A stretch of DNA of 5,734 bases from Pseudomonas sp. PGPPP3 (lineage in GTDB: Bacteria > Pseudomonadota > Gammaproteobacteria > Pseudomonadales > Pseudomonadaceae), in assembly GCA_002256055.1 (NCBI GenBank), contig NKIE01000157.1, positions 1 to 5,734 of the forward strand, given 5' to 3'. Position numbers and translations under genes: made by a program. A model generated the notes under the pieces. The model was not told the DNA's origin and did not search any database. It was given only the letters and a program-made list of their open reading frames with translations. Positions 1 through 5,734 of the stretch are shown here, piece by piece (the first letter of the stretch is position 1; each line of letters opens with the position of its first letter).

Positions 1-1
1 G

Positions 2-1987
2 ATTCCTGATCTGTTGCTGGTGCTGGACGAAGACGGTCATTACGTCGACGTTGTTGCTCCTGAGCCCAGGTTACTGCTCCTGCCGCGTGCCGAGTTACTG
101 GGCAAACGCTTGCATGAGGTGATGTCTCAAGGCGAGGCCGAGCGTTTCTATGCCTTTATCCAGCGCACCCTGGCCAGCGACACGCCGCAAATACTCCAGT
201 ACGCCATTCATACCCAAGCTGGGACGACGGTATTTGAAGGCCGCGCCCAGCGTCTTGAAGGGCTGCTGGAGGGTAAGCGAGCGATAGTGATGCTGGCGCG
301 GGATATCTCCGAACGTGAGAGCGTGGAGATGGAGCGGCGTATTGCCGCCATTGCCTTTGAGTCGCAGCAAGGCATGGTGATTACCGATGCCAGCAGCAAG
401 ATCTTGCGTATCAACCAAGCCTTCAGTGCCATCACCGGTTACAGCGCCGCGGATGTCATCGGCCAGGACACGCGCATGCTCGGCTCCGGTCGGCAGGGGC
501 CGGAGTTCTATGAGGCCATGTGGCGCAGCATCAACGAGACATCGGCCTGGGAGGGCGAAATCTGGAATCGGCGCAAGAACGGTGAAATCTTTCCTGAGTG
601 GTTATCGATCAGTGCTGTGCGTGATGGGTTCGGCCGAGTCAGCAATTACGTGGCCTCATTGCCCGTTATTTCCGAGCACAAGGCCGCGGAAGATCAGATC
701 AAGCACCTGGCGTTTTTCGATGCCCTGACGGGGCTGCCTAACCGTCGCTTGTTACTTGATCGTTTGCAGCAAGCTCAGGCTGCCAGTGCACGTAAAGGCA
801 AGTTTGCGGCGCTGATGTTTCTCGATCTGGATAACTTCAAAAACGTTAACGACCTGCATGGCCACCAGACCGGTGACCAATTGCTGTGCCTGGTGGCCGA
901 ACGTCTTAATCATGCGACCCGCAGTTGCGACACCGTGGCCCGCCTGGGCGGTGATGAGTTTGTGGTGCTGCTGGAGGATCTCGAAGCGCACTCCGAAGAT
1001 GCTGCCGGACAGGTCGAGGGCATAGGCCAAAAGATTTTGCAGGCACTGGAGGCGCCTTACCTGATTGGCGAACTGGAGCTGCGCAGTACCGCCAGCATCG
1101 GTGTGCTGCTGTTCAATGACGAACTGTCTGACAGCCATGAGTTGATGAAGCGCGCAGATCTGTCCATGTACGAGGCCAAGGCTGCCGGTAAGAATGCCCT
1201 GCGCTTTTTTGACCCCACAATGCAAGAAGCCATCAGTGCACGCCTGCAGTTGGAAGAGGATATTCGCCGCGGCCTGGGCGCGGGTGAGTTCGTCATGCAC
1301 CTGCAGCCACAGATGGATGAAAACTACGCACTGATCGGTGCCGAAGCCTTGGTGCGTTGGCAGCACCCGCAGCACGGTTTGCTCGCGCCTGCGGCGTTTG
1401 TCGGGGCGGCTGAGCGCGCAGGCTTAATTGAAGAGCTGGACCTGCAGATGCTCCGTCAGGCCTGCCAGCAATTGGCCGAATGGGCCCAGCAGCCGGCCAC
1501 GCAGGAGTTGCGCCTGGCCGTCAACCTGAGTGCGCGCCTGCTCTATCAACCGAACTTTGTCGACAGTGTGCTGGCGTTACTGGCAGCCAGTGGTGCCGAT
1601 CCCCATCGCTTGAAACTGGAGTTGACCGAGTCGTTGCTGCTTGATGACCTGGCGAGTGCGGTGTTGCGTATGACCGCCCTCAAGGCCCACGGTATCCGCT
1701 TTTCGATTGATGACTTCGGCACCGGCTACTCGTCCATGGCTTATTTGCAGCAACTGCCGCTGGACCAACTGAAAATCGACCAGTCGTTTGTGCGTGCCTT
1801 GCCGGACGACCCCAACAGCCTGGCGATCATTCGCGCCATTTGCAGCTTGACGTTATCGCCGAGGGCGTGGAGACCGAGGTTCAGCGTGCCCTGGTGTTGG
1901 CCAATGGATGTCGGCATTTTCAGGGCTACCTGTTCGGTCGACCAATGTCACTGGTCGAGTTCGCCCGGCTGCACGTGTGAGGCCTGA
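2..1987 (+). CDS. PAS-PAS-GGDEF-EAL cyclic-di-GMP enzyme, 5'-partial, with frameshifted EAL C-terminus
   Basis: The reading frame is open from base 2 and begins I-P-D-L-L-L-V-L-D-E-D-G, the start of a PAS domain, so the gene continues left of the window; the TTG at 14 is not a real start. Residues below are counted from that TTG. PAS 1 is about 1-100 and PAS 2 about 110-225 (ITGYSAADVIG). The GGDEF domain, about 230-400, has FDALTGLPNR, an intact GGDEF at 312-316 and an RxxD inhibitory I-site (RSCD, 303-306) at the usual five-residue spacing, so c-di-GMP synthesis with product inhibition is plausible. The EAL domain starts near 408 and keeps E444 (EAL), N504, E536, D566-D567 (DDFGTGYSS) and K587. 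After AICS (611) the frame is wrong: the last ~45 residues are unrelated to EAL domains, and the family's EGVE and QGY motifs are lost. Phosphodiesterase activity is therefore probably gone. No transmembrane segment is seen in this part; an N-terminal sensor may lie upstream. Confidence 0.9.
   Translation: MPDLLLVLDEDGHYVDVVAPEPRLLLLPRAELLGKRLHEVMSQGEAERFYAFIQRTLASDTPQILQYAIHTQAGTTVFEGRAQRLEGLLEGKRAIVMLARDISERESVEMERRIAAIAFESQQGMVITDASSKILRINQAFSAITGYSAADVIGQDTRMLGSGRQGPEFYEAMWRSINETSAWEGEIWNRRKNGEIFPEWLSISAVRDGFGRVSNYVASLPVISEHKAAEDQIKHLAFFDALTGLPNRRLLLDRLQQAQAASARKGKFAALMFLDLDNFKNVNDLHGHQTGDQLLCLVAERLNHATRSCDTVARLGGDEFVVLLEDLEAHSEDAAGQVEGIGQKILQALEAPYLIGELELRSTASIGVLLFNDELSDSHELMKRADLSMYEAKAAGKNALRFFDPTMQEAISARLQLEEDIRRGLGAGEFVMHLQPQMDENYALIGAEALVRWQHPQHGLLAPAAFVGAAERAGLIEELDLQMLRQACQQLAEWAQQPATQELRLAVNLSARLLYQPNFVDSVLALLAASGADPHRLKLELTESLLLDDLASAVLRMTALKAHGIRFSIDDFGTGYSSMAYLQQLPLDQLKIDQSFVRALPDDPNSLAIIRAICSLTLSPRAWRPRFSVPWCWPMDVGIFRATCSVDQCHWSSSPGCTCEA
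1849..1980 (+). pseudogene. Out-of-frame remnant of the EAL domain C-terminus
   Basis: Read in the frame ending at the TGA at 1978-1980, this stretch gives DVIAEGVETEVQRAL, then NGCRHFQGYLFGRP, and ends ARLHV. This is the expected last part of an EAL domain, including the conserved EGVE glutamate used in metal binding and catalysis. The upstream gene should run directly into it but is in a different frame. Typical EAL domains have about seven residues between the AICS-type segment and DVIAEGVE. Here only two bases separate AGC (1844-1846) from GAC (1849), which suggests loss of about 19 bp (or another length of 3n+1). There is no long homopolymer at the junction, which argues against a simple sequencing slip. 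The remnant has no internal stop, so the lesion looks recent. It has no start of its own and is unlikely to be translated separately. Confidence 0.85.
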
Positions 1988-1991
1988 CGGA

Positions 1992-2020
1992 TTGTCTGCC
2001 TCGACGGATTAGTGAATAGT
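1992..2020 (+). promoter_or_regulatory. Possible weak sigma70-type promoter for the GNAT/membrane-protein pair
   Basis: TTGTCT at 1992-1997 (4 of 6 matches to TTGACA) and AATAGT at 2015-2020 (4 of 6 to TATAAT) are 17 bp apart, in the 69-bp gap before the GNAT gene. The -10-like box overlaps the inverted repeat at 2011-2036. Matches this weak occur by chance, so this is only a candidate. Confidence 0.25.
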
Positions 2021-2036
2021 CGCGGGCTTATTCACT
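2011..2036. repeat. Perfect 8-bp inverted repeat between the EAL gene and the GNAT gene
   Basis: AGTGAATA (2011-2018) and TATTCACT (2029-2036) are exact reverse complements around a 10-base centre. The arms are AT-rich in a GC-rich region. No T-run follows, so a classical intrinsic terminator is unlikely. The position, over a promoter-like -10 and 14 bp before the GNAT ATG, would suit an operator for a dimeric regulator or a stem in the leader RNA. Function is not shown. Confidence 0.5.
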
Positions 2037-2049
2037 CAGGCGCCGCCTC

Positions 2050-2457
2050 ATGACTGTTGATATCTCCCTTGATGACGCCATTGACGAGGCTGAAGTGCTG
2101 GCCCTGTATCAGGCCAACCAATGGTCCAGTGCCGACAAGCCACAGCAATTGCTGGCTGCGCTGCGCAATTCCCACAGCCTGGTGACGGCACGTCGCGATG
2201 GGCGTCTGCTGGGGCTGGGCAATGCTATTTCCGACGGCCATCTGGTGGTCTATTACCCGCACATGCTGGTGCATCCTGAGGTGCAGGGGCAGGGTATTGG
2301 CCGTTTGCTGATGAATGCCCTGCAGACACGTTACGCCGGGTTCCATCAACAGATGCTGACAGCCGATGGCCGCGCCATCGCTTTTTATGAGGGGCTGGGC
2401 TTTAGTCGCGCCGGCCATACCCAATCCATGTGGATCTACGCCGGGAGCGAGCACTGA
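2050..2457 (+). CDS. GNAT-family N-acetyltransferase
   Basis: A 135-residue protein, short but complete for a single GNAT domain. It should transfer an acetyl group from acetyl-CoA to an amine on an unknown substrate in the cytoplasm. The acetyl-CoA pyrophosphate-binding motif A is clear: HPEVQGQGIGRLLM at about 75-88, with the Q/R-x-x-G-x-G/A pattern as QGQGIG (79-84). Motif B follows with AIAFYEGLGF (about 109-118), where Y113 is in the position of the usual general acid. The N-terminus (DEAEVLALYQANQW) fits the first GNAT helices. The ATG at 2050 has only a weak CAGG (2037-2040) as ribosome binding site, but it gives the expected domain start. The stop overlaps the start of the next gene by one base (TGATG), implying translational coupling. 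The family is secure; the substrate cannot be predicted from sequence alone. Confidence 0.9.
   Translation: MTVDISLDDAIDEAEVLALYQANQWSSADKPQQLLAALRNSHSLVTARRDGRLLGLGNAISDGHLVVYYPHMLVHPEVQGQGIGRLLMNALQTRYAGFHQQMLTADGRAIAFYEGLGFSRAGHTQSMWIYAGSEH
2443..2447 (+). promoter_or_regulatory. Ribosome binding site of the small membrane protein
   Basis: GGGAG lies nine bases before the ATG at 2457, inside the end of the GNAT gene. It decides the start: an in-frame ATG at 2430 would add nine charged residues (MDLRRERAL) before the hydrophobic N-terminus and lacks this spacing. Confidence 0.6.
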
Positions 2458-2813
2458 TGCCTTTACTGTCAAACAAACTACTGAGCATTGGCCTGTTGCT
2501 GGCGCTGGTGTTCGCCTTGGCGGCGCTGGCAGGCTGGCTCACCGCTGAGGCCAACCCTCAGGGCATTCTGCTGCACACCCCGGCCGCTGATGGCACACCG
2601 CCGGTGTATGCCTCGGCCTGGCGCATTGGTTTTATCGTTAGCCTTACCGGCATGGGGCTGCTGGCTGGGGTGGTGGTGTTGCTGGCGCAGTTGGCCGCTT
2701 TGCTGCTCAAGGGCAGCCGCCATGAGGCCTTGCTCAGCAACCTCACCGTGGGTGCTGGTGCGGTGGTTGCTTTGGCCGGGATTGGTGTACTGCTGACCGT
2801 GCTGCAGGGCTAA
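2457..2813 (+). CDS. Small three-helix inner-membrane protein of unknown function
   Basis: A 118-residue hydrophobic protein that I do not recognise as a named family. Predicted membrane segments lie at about 8-29, 56-80 and 95-116. Residues 30-55 form a polar loop (NPQGILLHTP then DGTPPVYAS) probably on the periplasmic side, and the short KGSRHE loop (85-90) is probably cytoplasmic by the positive-inside rule. There is no cleavable signal peptide with an obvious cut site, no cysteine and no catalytic motif. The ATG overlaps the stop of the GNAT gene (TGATG), so the two are very likely translated from one mRNA, but a shared function is only inferred. Its stop is 10 bp from the end of the convergent MocR-type gene, with no clear terminator between them. 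Coding is supported by the coupling, a good ribosome binding site and the coherent membrane topology. Confidence 0.8.
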   Translation: MPLLSNKLLSIGLLLALVFALAALAGWLTAEANPQGILLHTPAADGTPPVYASAWRIGFIVSLTGMGLLAGVVVLLAQLAALLLKGSRHEALLSNLTVGAGAVVALAGIGVLLTVLQG

Positions 2814-2823
2814 TCGGCGACGA

Positions 2824-4233
2824 TTAAAATGCCGCGAGCAGACGCCCCAATATGGCCATGGCAGCTTCACTGGCGGCATCCCAGGGGTGACCGTAATTGA
2901 GCCGTGCGCAGTGGCCAAAGCCGCGGGTGGCGGAGAAGATCGGCCCCGGTGCCAGGCTGATGCCCTCGGCCAGGGCCTGCTTGAACAGCTGCAGGGAGTC
3001 GACCTGCGGGGCAAATTCAAACCACAGAAAGTAGCCGCCGGCCGGGCGGGTGACGCGCGTGTCTGCGGGAAAATGCCGGGCCGCCGAGGCCAGCATCGAC
3101 GCCTGCTGGCTTTCCAAAGCATGGCGCAAGCTGCGCAGGTGGCGGTCGTAGCCACCGTGTTGCAGGTACTCGGCAATGGCCGCCTGGGCTGGCACTGAGG
3201 GCGAAATGGTGGTCATCAGCTTGAGCCGGCGAATCTGCTCGGCATAGCGCCCACCAGCCACCCAGCCGACCCGGTAGCCCGGTGCCAGGCACTTGGAAAA
3301 CGAGCCGCAGTGCATCACCAGGCCGGCGCGATCAAAACTCTTCACCGGCTTCGGCGGCTGGCTGCCGAAGTACAGTTCGGCGTACACATCGTCCTCAATC
3401 AGCGGCAGTTGGTGCTGCTCCAGCAGGGTGTAGAGGTCGCGCTTTTTTGCCTCGCTCATGCTCGCGCCGAGTGGGTTCTGCAGATGGCTCATCAGCCAGC
3501 AGGCCTTGATCGGCAGGTGCGCCAGGCTGTTGGCCAGAGCCTCCAGGTCGATGCCTTCGCGCGGGTGCACGGGGATTTCCACTGCCTTGAGTTTCAGCCG
3601 TTCCAGCACCTGCAAAGTGGCGTAGAACGCCGGCCCTTCGATGGCCACCAGGTCGCCCGGTTGGGTCACGCACTGCAGGCACAGGTTCAGCGCCTCCATG
3701 GCGCCATTACTGATCACCAGTTCTGGTGGCGCCAGCAGCACGCCGCTGCTCAGGTAGCGCAGGGCGATTTGTCGGCGTAGGTCAGGGTTGCCCTCGGTCA
3801 TGTCGGCGATCACCGCATGGGCCGGCATGGCCCGCAGGCTCTTGCTCATGCAGCGGGCCAGGCGCGGCAGGGGGAACAGTGCCGGGCTGGGGAAGGCCGA
3901 GCCGAAGGGCACGGTGTGTGGGTCCTTGAGGGAGGCGAGCACGGAGAACACCAGCTCGCTGACATCCACTTCGCTGGTCTGCGCATCACGGCTGCGCTGT
4001 TGCGGCTCGTGCAGCGGCCGCTGCGCCTGGTCGCGGACGAAGTAACCGGAGCGCGGACGGGCGCTGATCAGGCCGCGACTCTCCAGCAGGTAGTAGGCCT
4101 CGAACACGGTGGACGGGCTGATGCCATAGGTACGGCTGGCATGCCTTACCGACGGCACCTTTTCGCCGGGCGCGAGCACGCCGCTGCGAATCAGGGCGGC
4201 GATTTCGTCGGCAAACTTCTCGTAGCGCTTCAT
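2824..4233 (-). CDS. MocR-type (GntR family) transcription regulator with PLP-dependent aminotransferase-like domain
   Basis: A 469-residue protein of normal MocR-subfamily length. An N-terminal GntR winged helix-turn-helix (about 1-68; VPSVRHASRTYGISPSTVF, then RGLISARPRSGYFV) is linked by a variable stretch (69-90) to a fold-type I aminotransferase-like domain (about 95-469). PLP-site residues are present: N253 (QNPLG), D281 and Y284 (EDDVYAEL), Schiff-base K314 (SFSK), R321 (GYRVGW) and carboxylate-binding R444 (ARLNYG). The cofactor site therefore looks intact. Members of this family (GabR, PdxR, TauR) sense amino-compound or PLP-related ligands and often control themselves and a neighbouring gene; this protein's ligand and targets are unknown. 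The frame is open back to 4353, but the ATG at 4233 is chosen because MKRYEKFADEIAALI is the usual start and the longer version would overlap ccoG. Its ribosome binding site is weak. A repeat cluster lies just upstream. Confidence 0.93.
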   Translation of the reverse strand: MKRYEKFADEIAALIRSGVLAPGEKVPSVRHASRTYGISPSTVFEAYYLLESRGLISARPRSGYFVRDQAQRPLHEPQQRSRDAQTSEVDVSELVFSVLASLKDPHTVPFGSAFPSPALFPLPRLARCMSKSLRAMPAHAVIADMTEGNPDLRRQIALRYLSSGVLLAPPELVISNGAMEALNLCLQCVTQPGDLVAIEGPAFYATLQVLERLKLKAVEIPVHPREGIDLEALANSLAHLPIKACWLMSHLQNPLGASMSEAKKRDLYTLLEQHQLPLIEDDVYAELYFGSQPPKPVKSFDRAGLVMHCGSFSKCLAPGYRVGWVAGGRYAEQIRRLKLMTTISPSVPAQAAIAEYLQHGGYDRHLRSLRHALESQQASMLASAARHFPADTRVTRPAGGYFLWFEFAPQVDSLQLFKQALAEGISLAPGPIFSATRGFGHCARLNYGHPWDAASEAAMAILGRLLAAF

Positions 4234-4250
4234 GCGGTCGCTCGGGACTC

Positions 4251-4272
4251 TGGCAGGCTCTGTTGCCTGCCA
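4251..4272. repeat. Perfect 8-bp inverted repeat upstream of the MocR-type gene
   Basis: TGGCAGGC (4251-4258) and GCCTGCCA (4265-4272) pair exactly around a 6-base loop. It lies 18 to 39 bp before the regulator's ATG on the minus strand and after the ccoG stop. It could be an operator for autoregulation, since MocR proteins commonly bind repeats at their own promoters. It could also be a stem ending ccoG transcription, but no T-run follows on the minus strand. Confidence 0.5.
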
Positions 4273-4276
4273 CTTT

Positions 4277-4290
4277 ACTGCCTGCGCAGT
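4277..4290. repeat. Short inverted repeat adjacent to the larger one
   Basis: ACTGC (4277-4281) and GCAGT (4286-4290) flank a 4-base centre. The sequence TGCCTGC at 4279-4285 repeats that at 4264-4270, 15 bp apart, so the hexamer GCCTGC occurs twice directly and once inverted (4253-4258) within 33 bp. This supports a cluster of binding half-sites, though the elements are short enough to arise by chance. Confidence 0.35.
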
Positions 4291-4306
4291 GTCCAGGCGA
4301 CCGTCC

Positions 4307-5722
4307 TCAGCGTTGGCGTGGGGCGACAAAGGTGCTCTCGGTGCTGACGGCACTCTCTACGTCATTGGTATCACGCAGGTGAAAGCGCAGCTGTTCCGGC
4401 GAGTGGGCCGCTGGCGCGCCGAGCAGGGCCACGCTGACGGCCACGTTGCGCATTTCTCCGGCGGCCAATTGCAGCACCTCGGCGCCTTGAAGCTGGAAGC
4501 GCGTGCCGTCATCCAGGCTCAGGGCATAACGCTGCGGCTGCTGGGTTTTGTTGATGACTTTCAGGTTGTAGCTGTTCTCGATCTGCCCCTGGCTGTTCTC
4601 GCGGAACATGGTGCGGTCCTTGGCCACGTCCAGCGACACCTCAGTGCGGGCATTCAGGGCCCAAATCAGCGCGCCGATCATCACCGTCAGGGTGGTGGCA
4701 TAACCCAGCAGGCGCGGGCGCAGCACCTGGGTCTTGCCACCGGCCAGGCTGTTTTCGCTGGCGTAGCGCACCAGACCTCGTGGGTAGTTCATTTTGTCCA
4801 TCACGCTGTCGCAGGCGTCAATGCAGGCGCCGCAACTGATACAGCCCAGTTGCAGGCCGTCGCGGATGTCGATGCCGGTCGGGCAGACCTGTACGCACAG
4901 GGTGCAGTCGATGCAGTCGCCCAGACCTGCGGCCCGGTAGTCGCTGTCTTTCTTGCGCGCCCCACGGCCTTCGCCGCGGTGGCTGTCATAGGCCACGTTG
5001 AGGGTGTTCTGATCGAACATCACGCTTTGAAAGCGCGCATAAGGGCACATGTGCAGGCACACCTGCTCGCGCATCCAGCCGGCGTTGAGGTAAGTCAGTA
5101 CGGTGAAAAACACCAGCCAGAAACTGGTGGCGTATTCCAGTTCAAGGCTCAGTAGGGCGCTGCTCAGTTCGCGGATCGGCGTCAGGTAACCGACAAAGGT
5201 CAACGCCGTAGCGCCGCTGAGCAGCAACCACAGGCCGTGCTTAGCACTGCGCCGCAGCAGCTTGCCGACGCTCCAGGGCGCAGCGGCCAGCTTGATGCGC
5301 TGGTTGCGTTCGCCCTCGATGGTTTTCTCCACCCACATGAACATCCAGGTCCACACGCTTTGCGGGCAGGTGTAGCCGCACCAGACACGTCCGGCCAGCA
5401 CGGTGATAAAGAACAGGCCGAAGGCGGCGATGATCAGGGTAGCCGAGATCAGGACGAAATCCTGCGGCCACAGGGTCAGGGCAAACAGATGGATCTTGCC
5501 GCTGCCCAGGTCCCAGAGCACCGCCTGCTGGCCGTTCCAGTCGAACCAGGCGGTGGCAAAAAACAGCACGATCAGCAGCCCGGCCCCGCCCAGGCGCAGG
5601 CTGCGAAACAGCCCGCTGAAACTGCGGGTGTGAATGGTGCCGCCCGCTTGCGCGGGTGTCAGGCGGATTGGACGTTGCGGGTCAATGGTTTCGACGATCC
5701 GCGCGGGAATGCGTTCGCTCAT
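4307..5722 (-). CDS. ccoG: CcoG, cbb3-type cytochrome c oxidase accessory protein (membrane ferredoxin, Cu reductase)
   Basis: A complete 471-residue inner-membrane protein of the CcoG/FixG/RdxA family. Known role: it helps assemble cbb3 oxidase and acts as a cupric reductase supplying Cu(I) for the binuclear centre. Membrane segments are seen at about 43-60, 88-110, 162-180, 199-216 and 338-356. Conserved cysteine pairs C115/C119 (WCGYTCPQ) and C222/C226 (CLHMCPY) lie in or near the membrane and are proposed for copper or redox chemistry. Two ferredoxin [4Fe-4S] motifs follow: C270, C273, C276, C280-P and C294, C297, C300, C304. The C-terminal ~110 residues form the periplasmic immunoglobulin-like domain of the family. 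All key cysteines are present, so it should be functional. The ATG at 5722 is supported by GGAG eight bases upstream. No other cco gene is in the window: the next gene on this strand is the MocR-type regulator, 73 bp on, not ccoH. Confidence 0.96.
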   Translation of the reverse strand: MSERIPARIVETIDPQRPIRLTPAQAGGTIHTRSFSGLFRSLRLGGAGLLIVLFFATAWFDWNGQQAVLWDLGSGKIHLFALTLWPQDFVLISATLIIAAFGLFFITVLAGRVWCGYTCPQSVWTWMFMWVEKTIEGERNQRIKLAAAPWSVGKLLRRSAKHGLWLLLSGATALTFVGYLTPIRELSSALLSLELEYATSFWLVFFTVLTYLNAGWMREQVCLHMCPYARFQSVMFDQNTLNVAYDSHRGEGRGARKKDSDYRAAGLGDCIDCTLCVQVCPTGIDIRDGLQLGCISCGACIDACDSVMDKMNYPRGLVRYASENSLAGGKTQVLRPRLLGYATTLTVMIGALIWALNARTEVSLDVAKDRTMFRENSQGQIENSYNLKVINKTQQPQRYALSLDDGTRFQLQGAEVLQLAAGEMRNVAVSVALLGAPAAHSPEQLRFHLRDTNDVESAVSTESTFVAPRQR

Positions 5723-5730
5723 GCAGGTAG

Positions 5731-5734
5731 CTCC
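5731..5734 (-). promoter_or_regulatory. Ribosome binding site of ccoG
   Basis: On the minus strand GGAG ends eight bases before the ATG at 5722, a standard spacing. It lies at the edge of the window, so the motif may extend further and the promoter (including any Anr/FNR box) is not visible. Confidence 0.65.

Noticed and set aside
14..16. TTG as the start of the GGDEF-EAL gene
   Set aside because: The frame is open to base 2 and the upstream residues (I-P-D-L) belong to the PAS domain; the real start is outside the window.
752..1375. A 207-codon open frame on the minus strand inside the GGDEF domain
   Set aside because: It is fully antisense to a conserved domain, with Q/H/L-rich non-family sequence and no supporting context.
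2011..2036. The inverted repeat as an intrinsic terminator of the EAL gene
   Set aside because: The stem is AT-rich and no T-run follows, so it does not match a standard terminator.
2478..3176. A 232-codon minus-strand frame across the membrane protein and the end of the MocR-type gene
   Set aside because: It overlaps the MocR-type gene in another frame and the membrane protein on the opposite strand; its composition (P, R, S, A, Q) is that of a shadow frame.
4251..4272. The inverted repeat as a strong intrinsic terminator of ccoG
   Set aside because: The stem is GC-rich but on the minus strand it is followed by AGAGTCCCGAG, not a T-run.
4234..4353. An upstream extension of the MocR-type protein by 40 residues
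   Set aside because: It would overlap the ccoG end, reads through the repeat-bearing spacer, and precedes the family's usual MKRYEKFAD start.
4232..5155. A 307-codon open frame on the plus strand opposite ccoG and the start of the MocR-type gene
   Set aside because: It is antisense to a clearly real ccoG with all its cysteine motifs. Its protein is low in recognisable motifs and is typical of antisense frames in GC-rich genes.

Overview
The window looks like chromosomal DNA from a GC-rich gammaproteobacterium, most likely a Pseudomonas. This is inferred from base composition, from the CcoG and MocR-type sequences (for example the MKRYEKFADEIAALI start) and from the PAS-GGDEF-EAL architecture. 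No database search was run. I see no rRNA, tRNA, CRISPR array, insertion sequence, phage gene or plasmid gene. The region reads as ordinary core or near-core genome, with one clearly damaged gene.

Layout: (1) 2-1987, plus strand: the 3' part of a PAS-PAS-GGDEF-EAL cyclic-di-GMP enzyme whose start lies left of the window. Its EAL domain is broken near 1847 by an apparent small deletion that shifts the frame. The true C-terminus is still readable in another frame up to 1980. (2) 1981-2049: short spacer with an 8-bp perfect inverted repeat and a weak promoter-like sequence. (3) 2050-2813, plus strand: a two-gene unit, a small GNAT acetyltransferase and a three-helix membrane protein of unknown function, joined by a TGATG stop/start overlap. 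(4) 2824-4233, minus strand: a MocR/GntR-type transcription regulator with an aminotransferase-like PLP domain, convergent with the membrane protein and only 10 bp from it. (5) 4234-4306: 73-bp spacer with a compact set of inverted and direct repeats, a candidate operator for the MocR regulator or a weak terminator of ccoG. (6) 4307-5722, minus strand: complete ccoG, the membrane iron-sulfur protein used in cbb3 cytochrome oxidase assembly.

The genes do not form one pathway. ccoG serves respiration and copper delivery. The MocR protein probably controls a metabolic gene not identified here. The GNAT and membrane-protein pair is probably co-translated. The cyclic-di-GMP enzyme keeps a complete diguanylate cyclase site with an inhibitory I-site, but its phosphodiesterase domain should be inactive. 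The most notable observation is that EAL lesion. I found no convincing evidence of a new multi-gene system.
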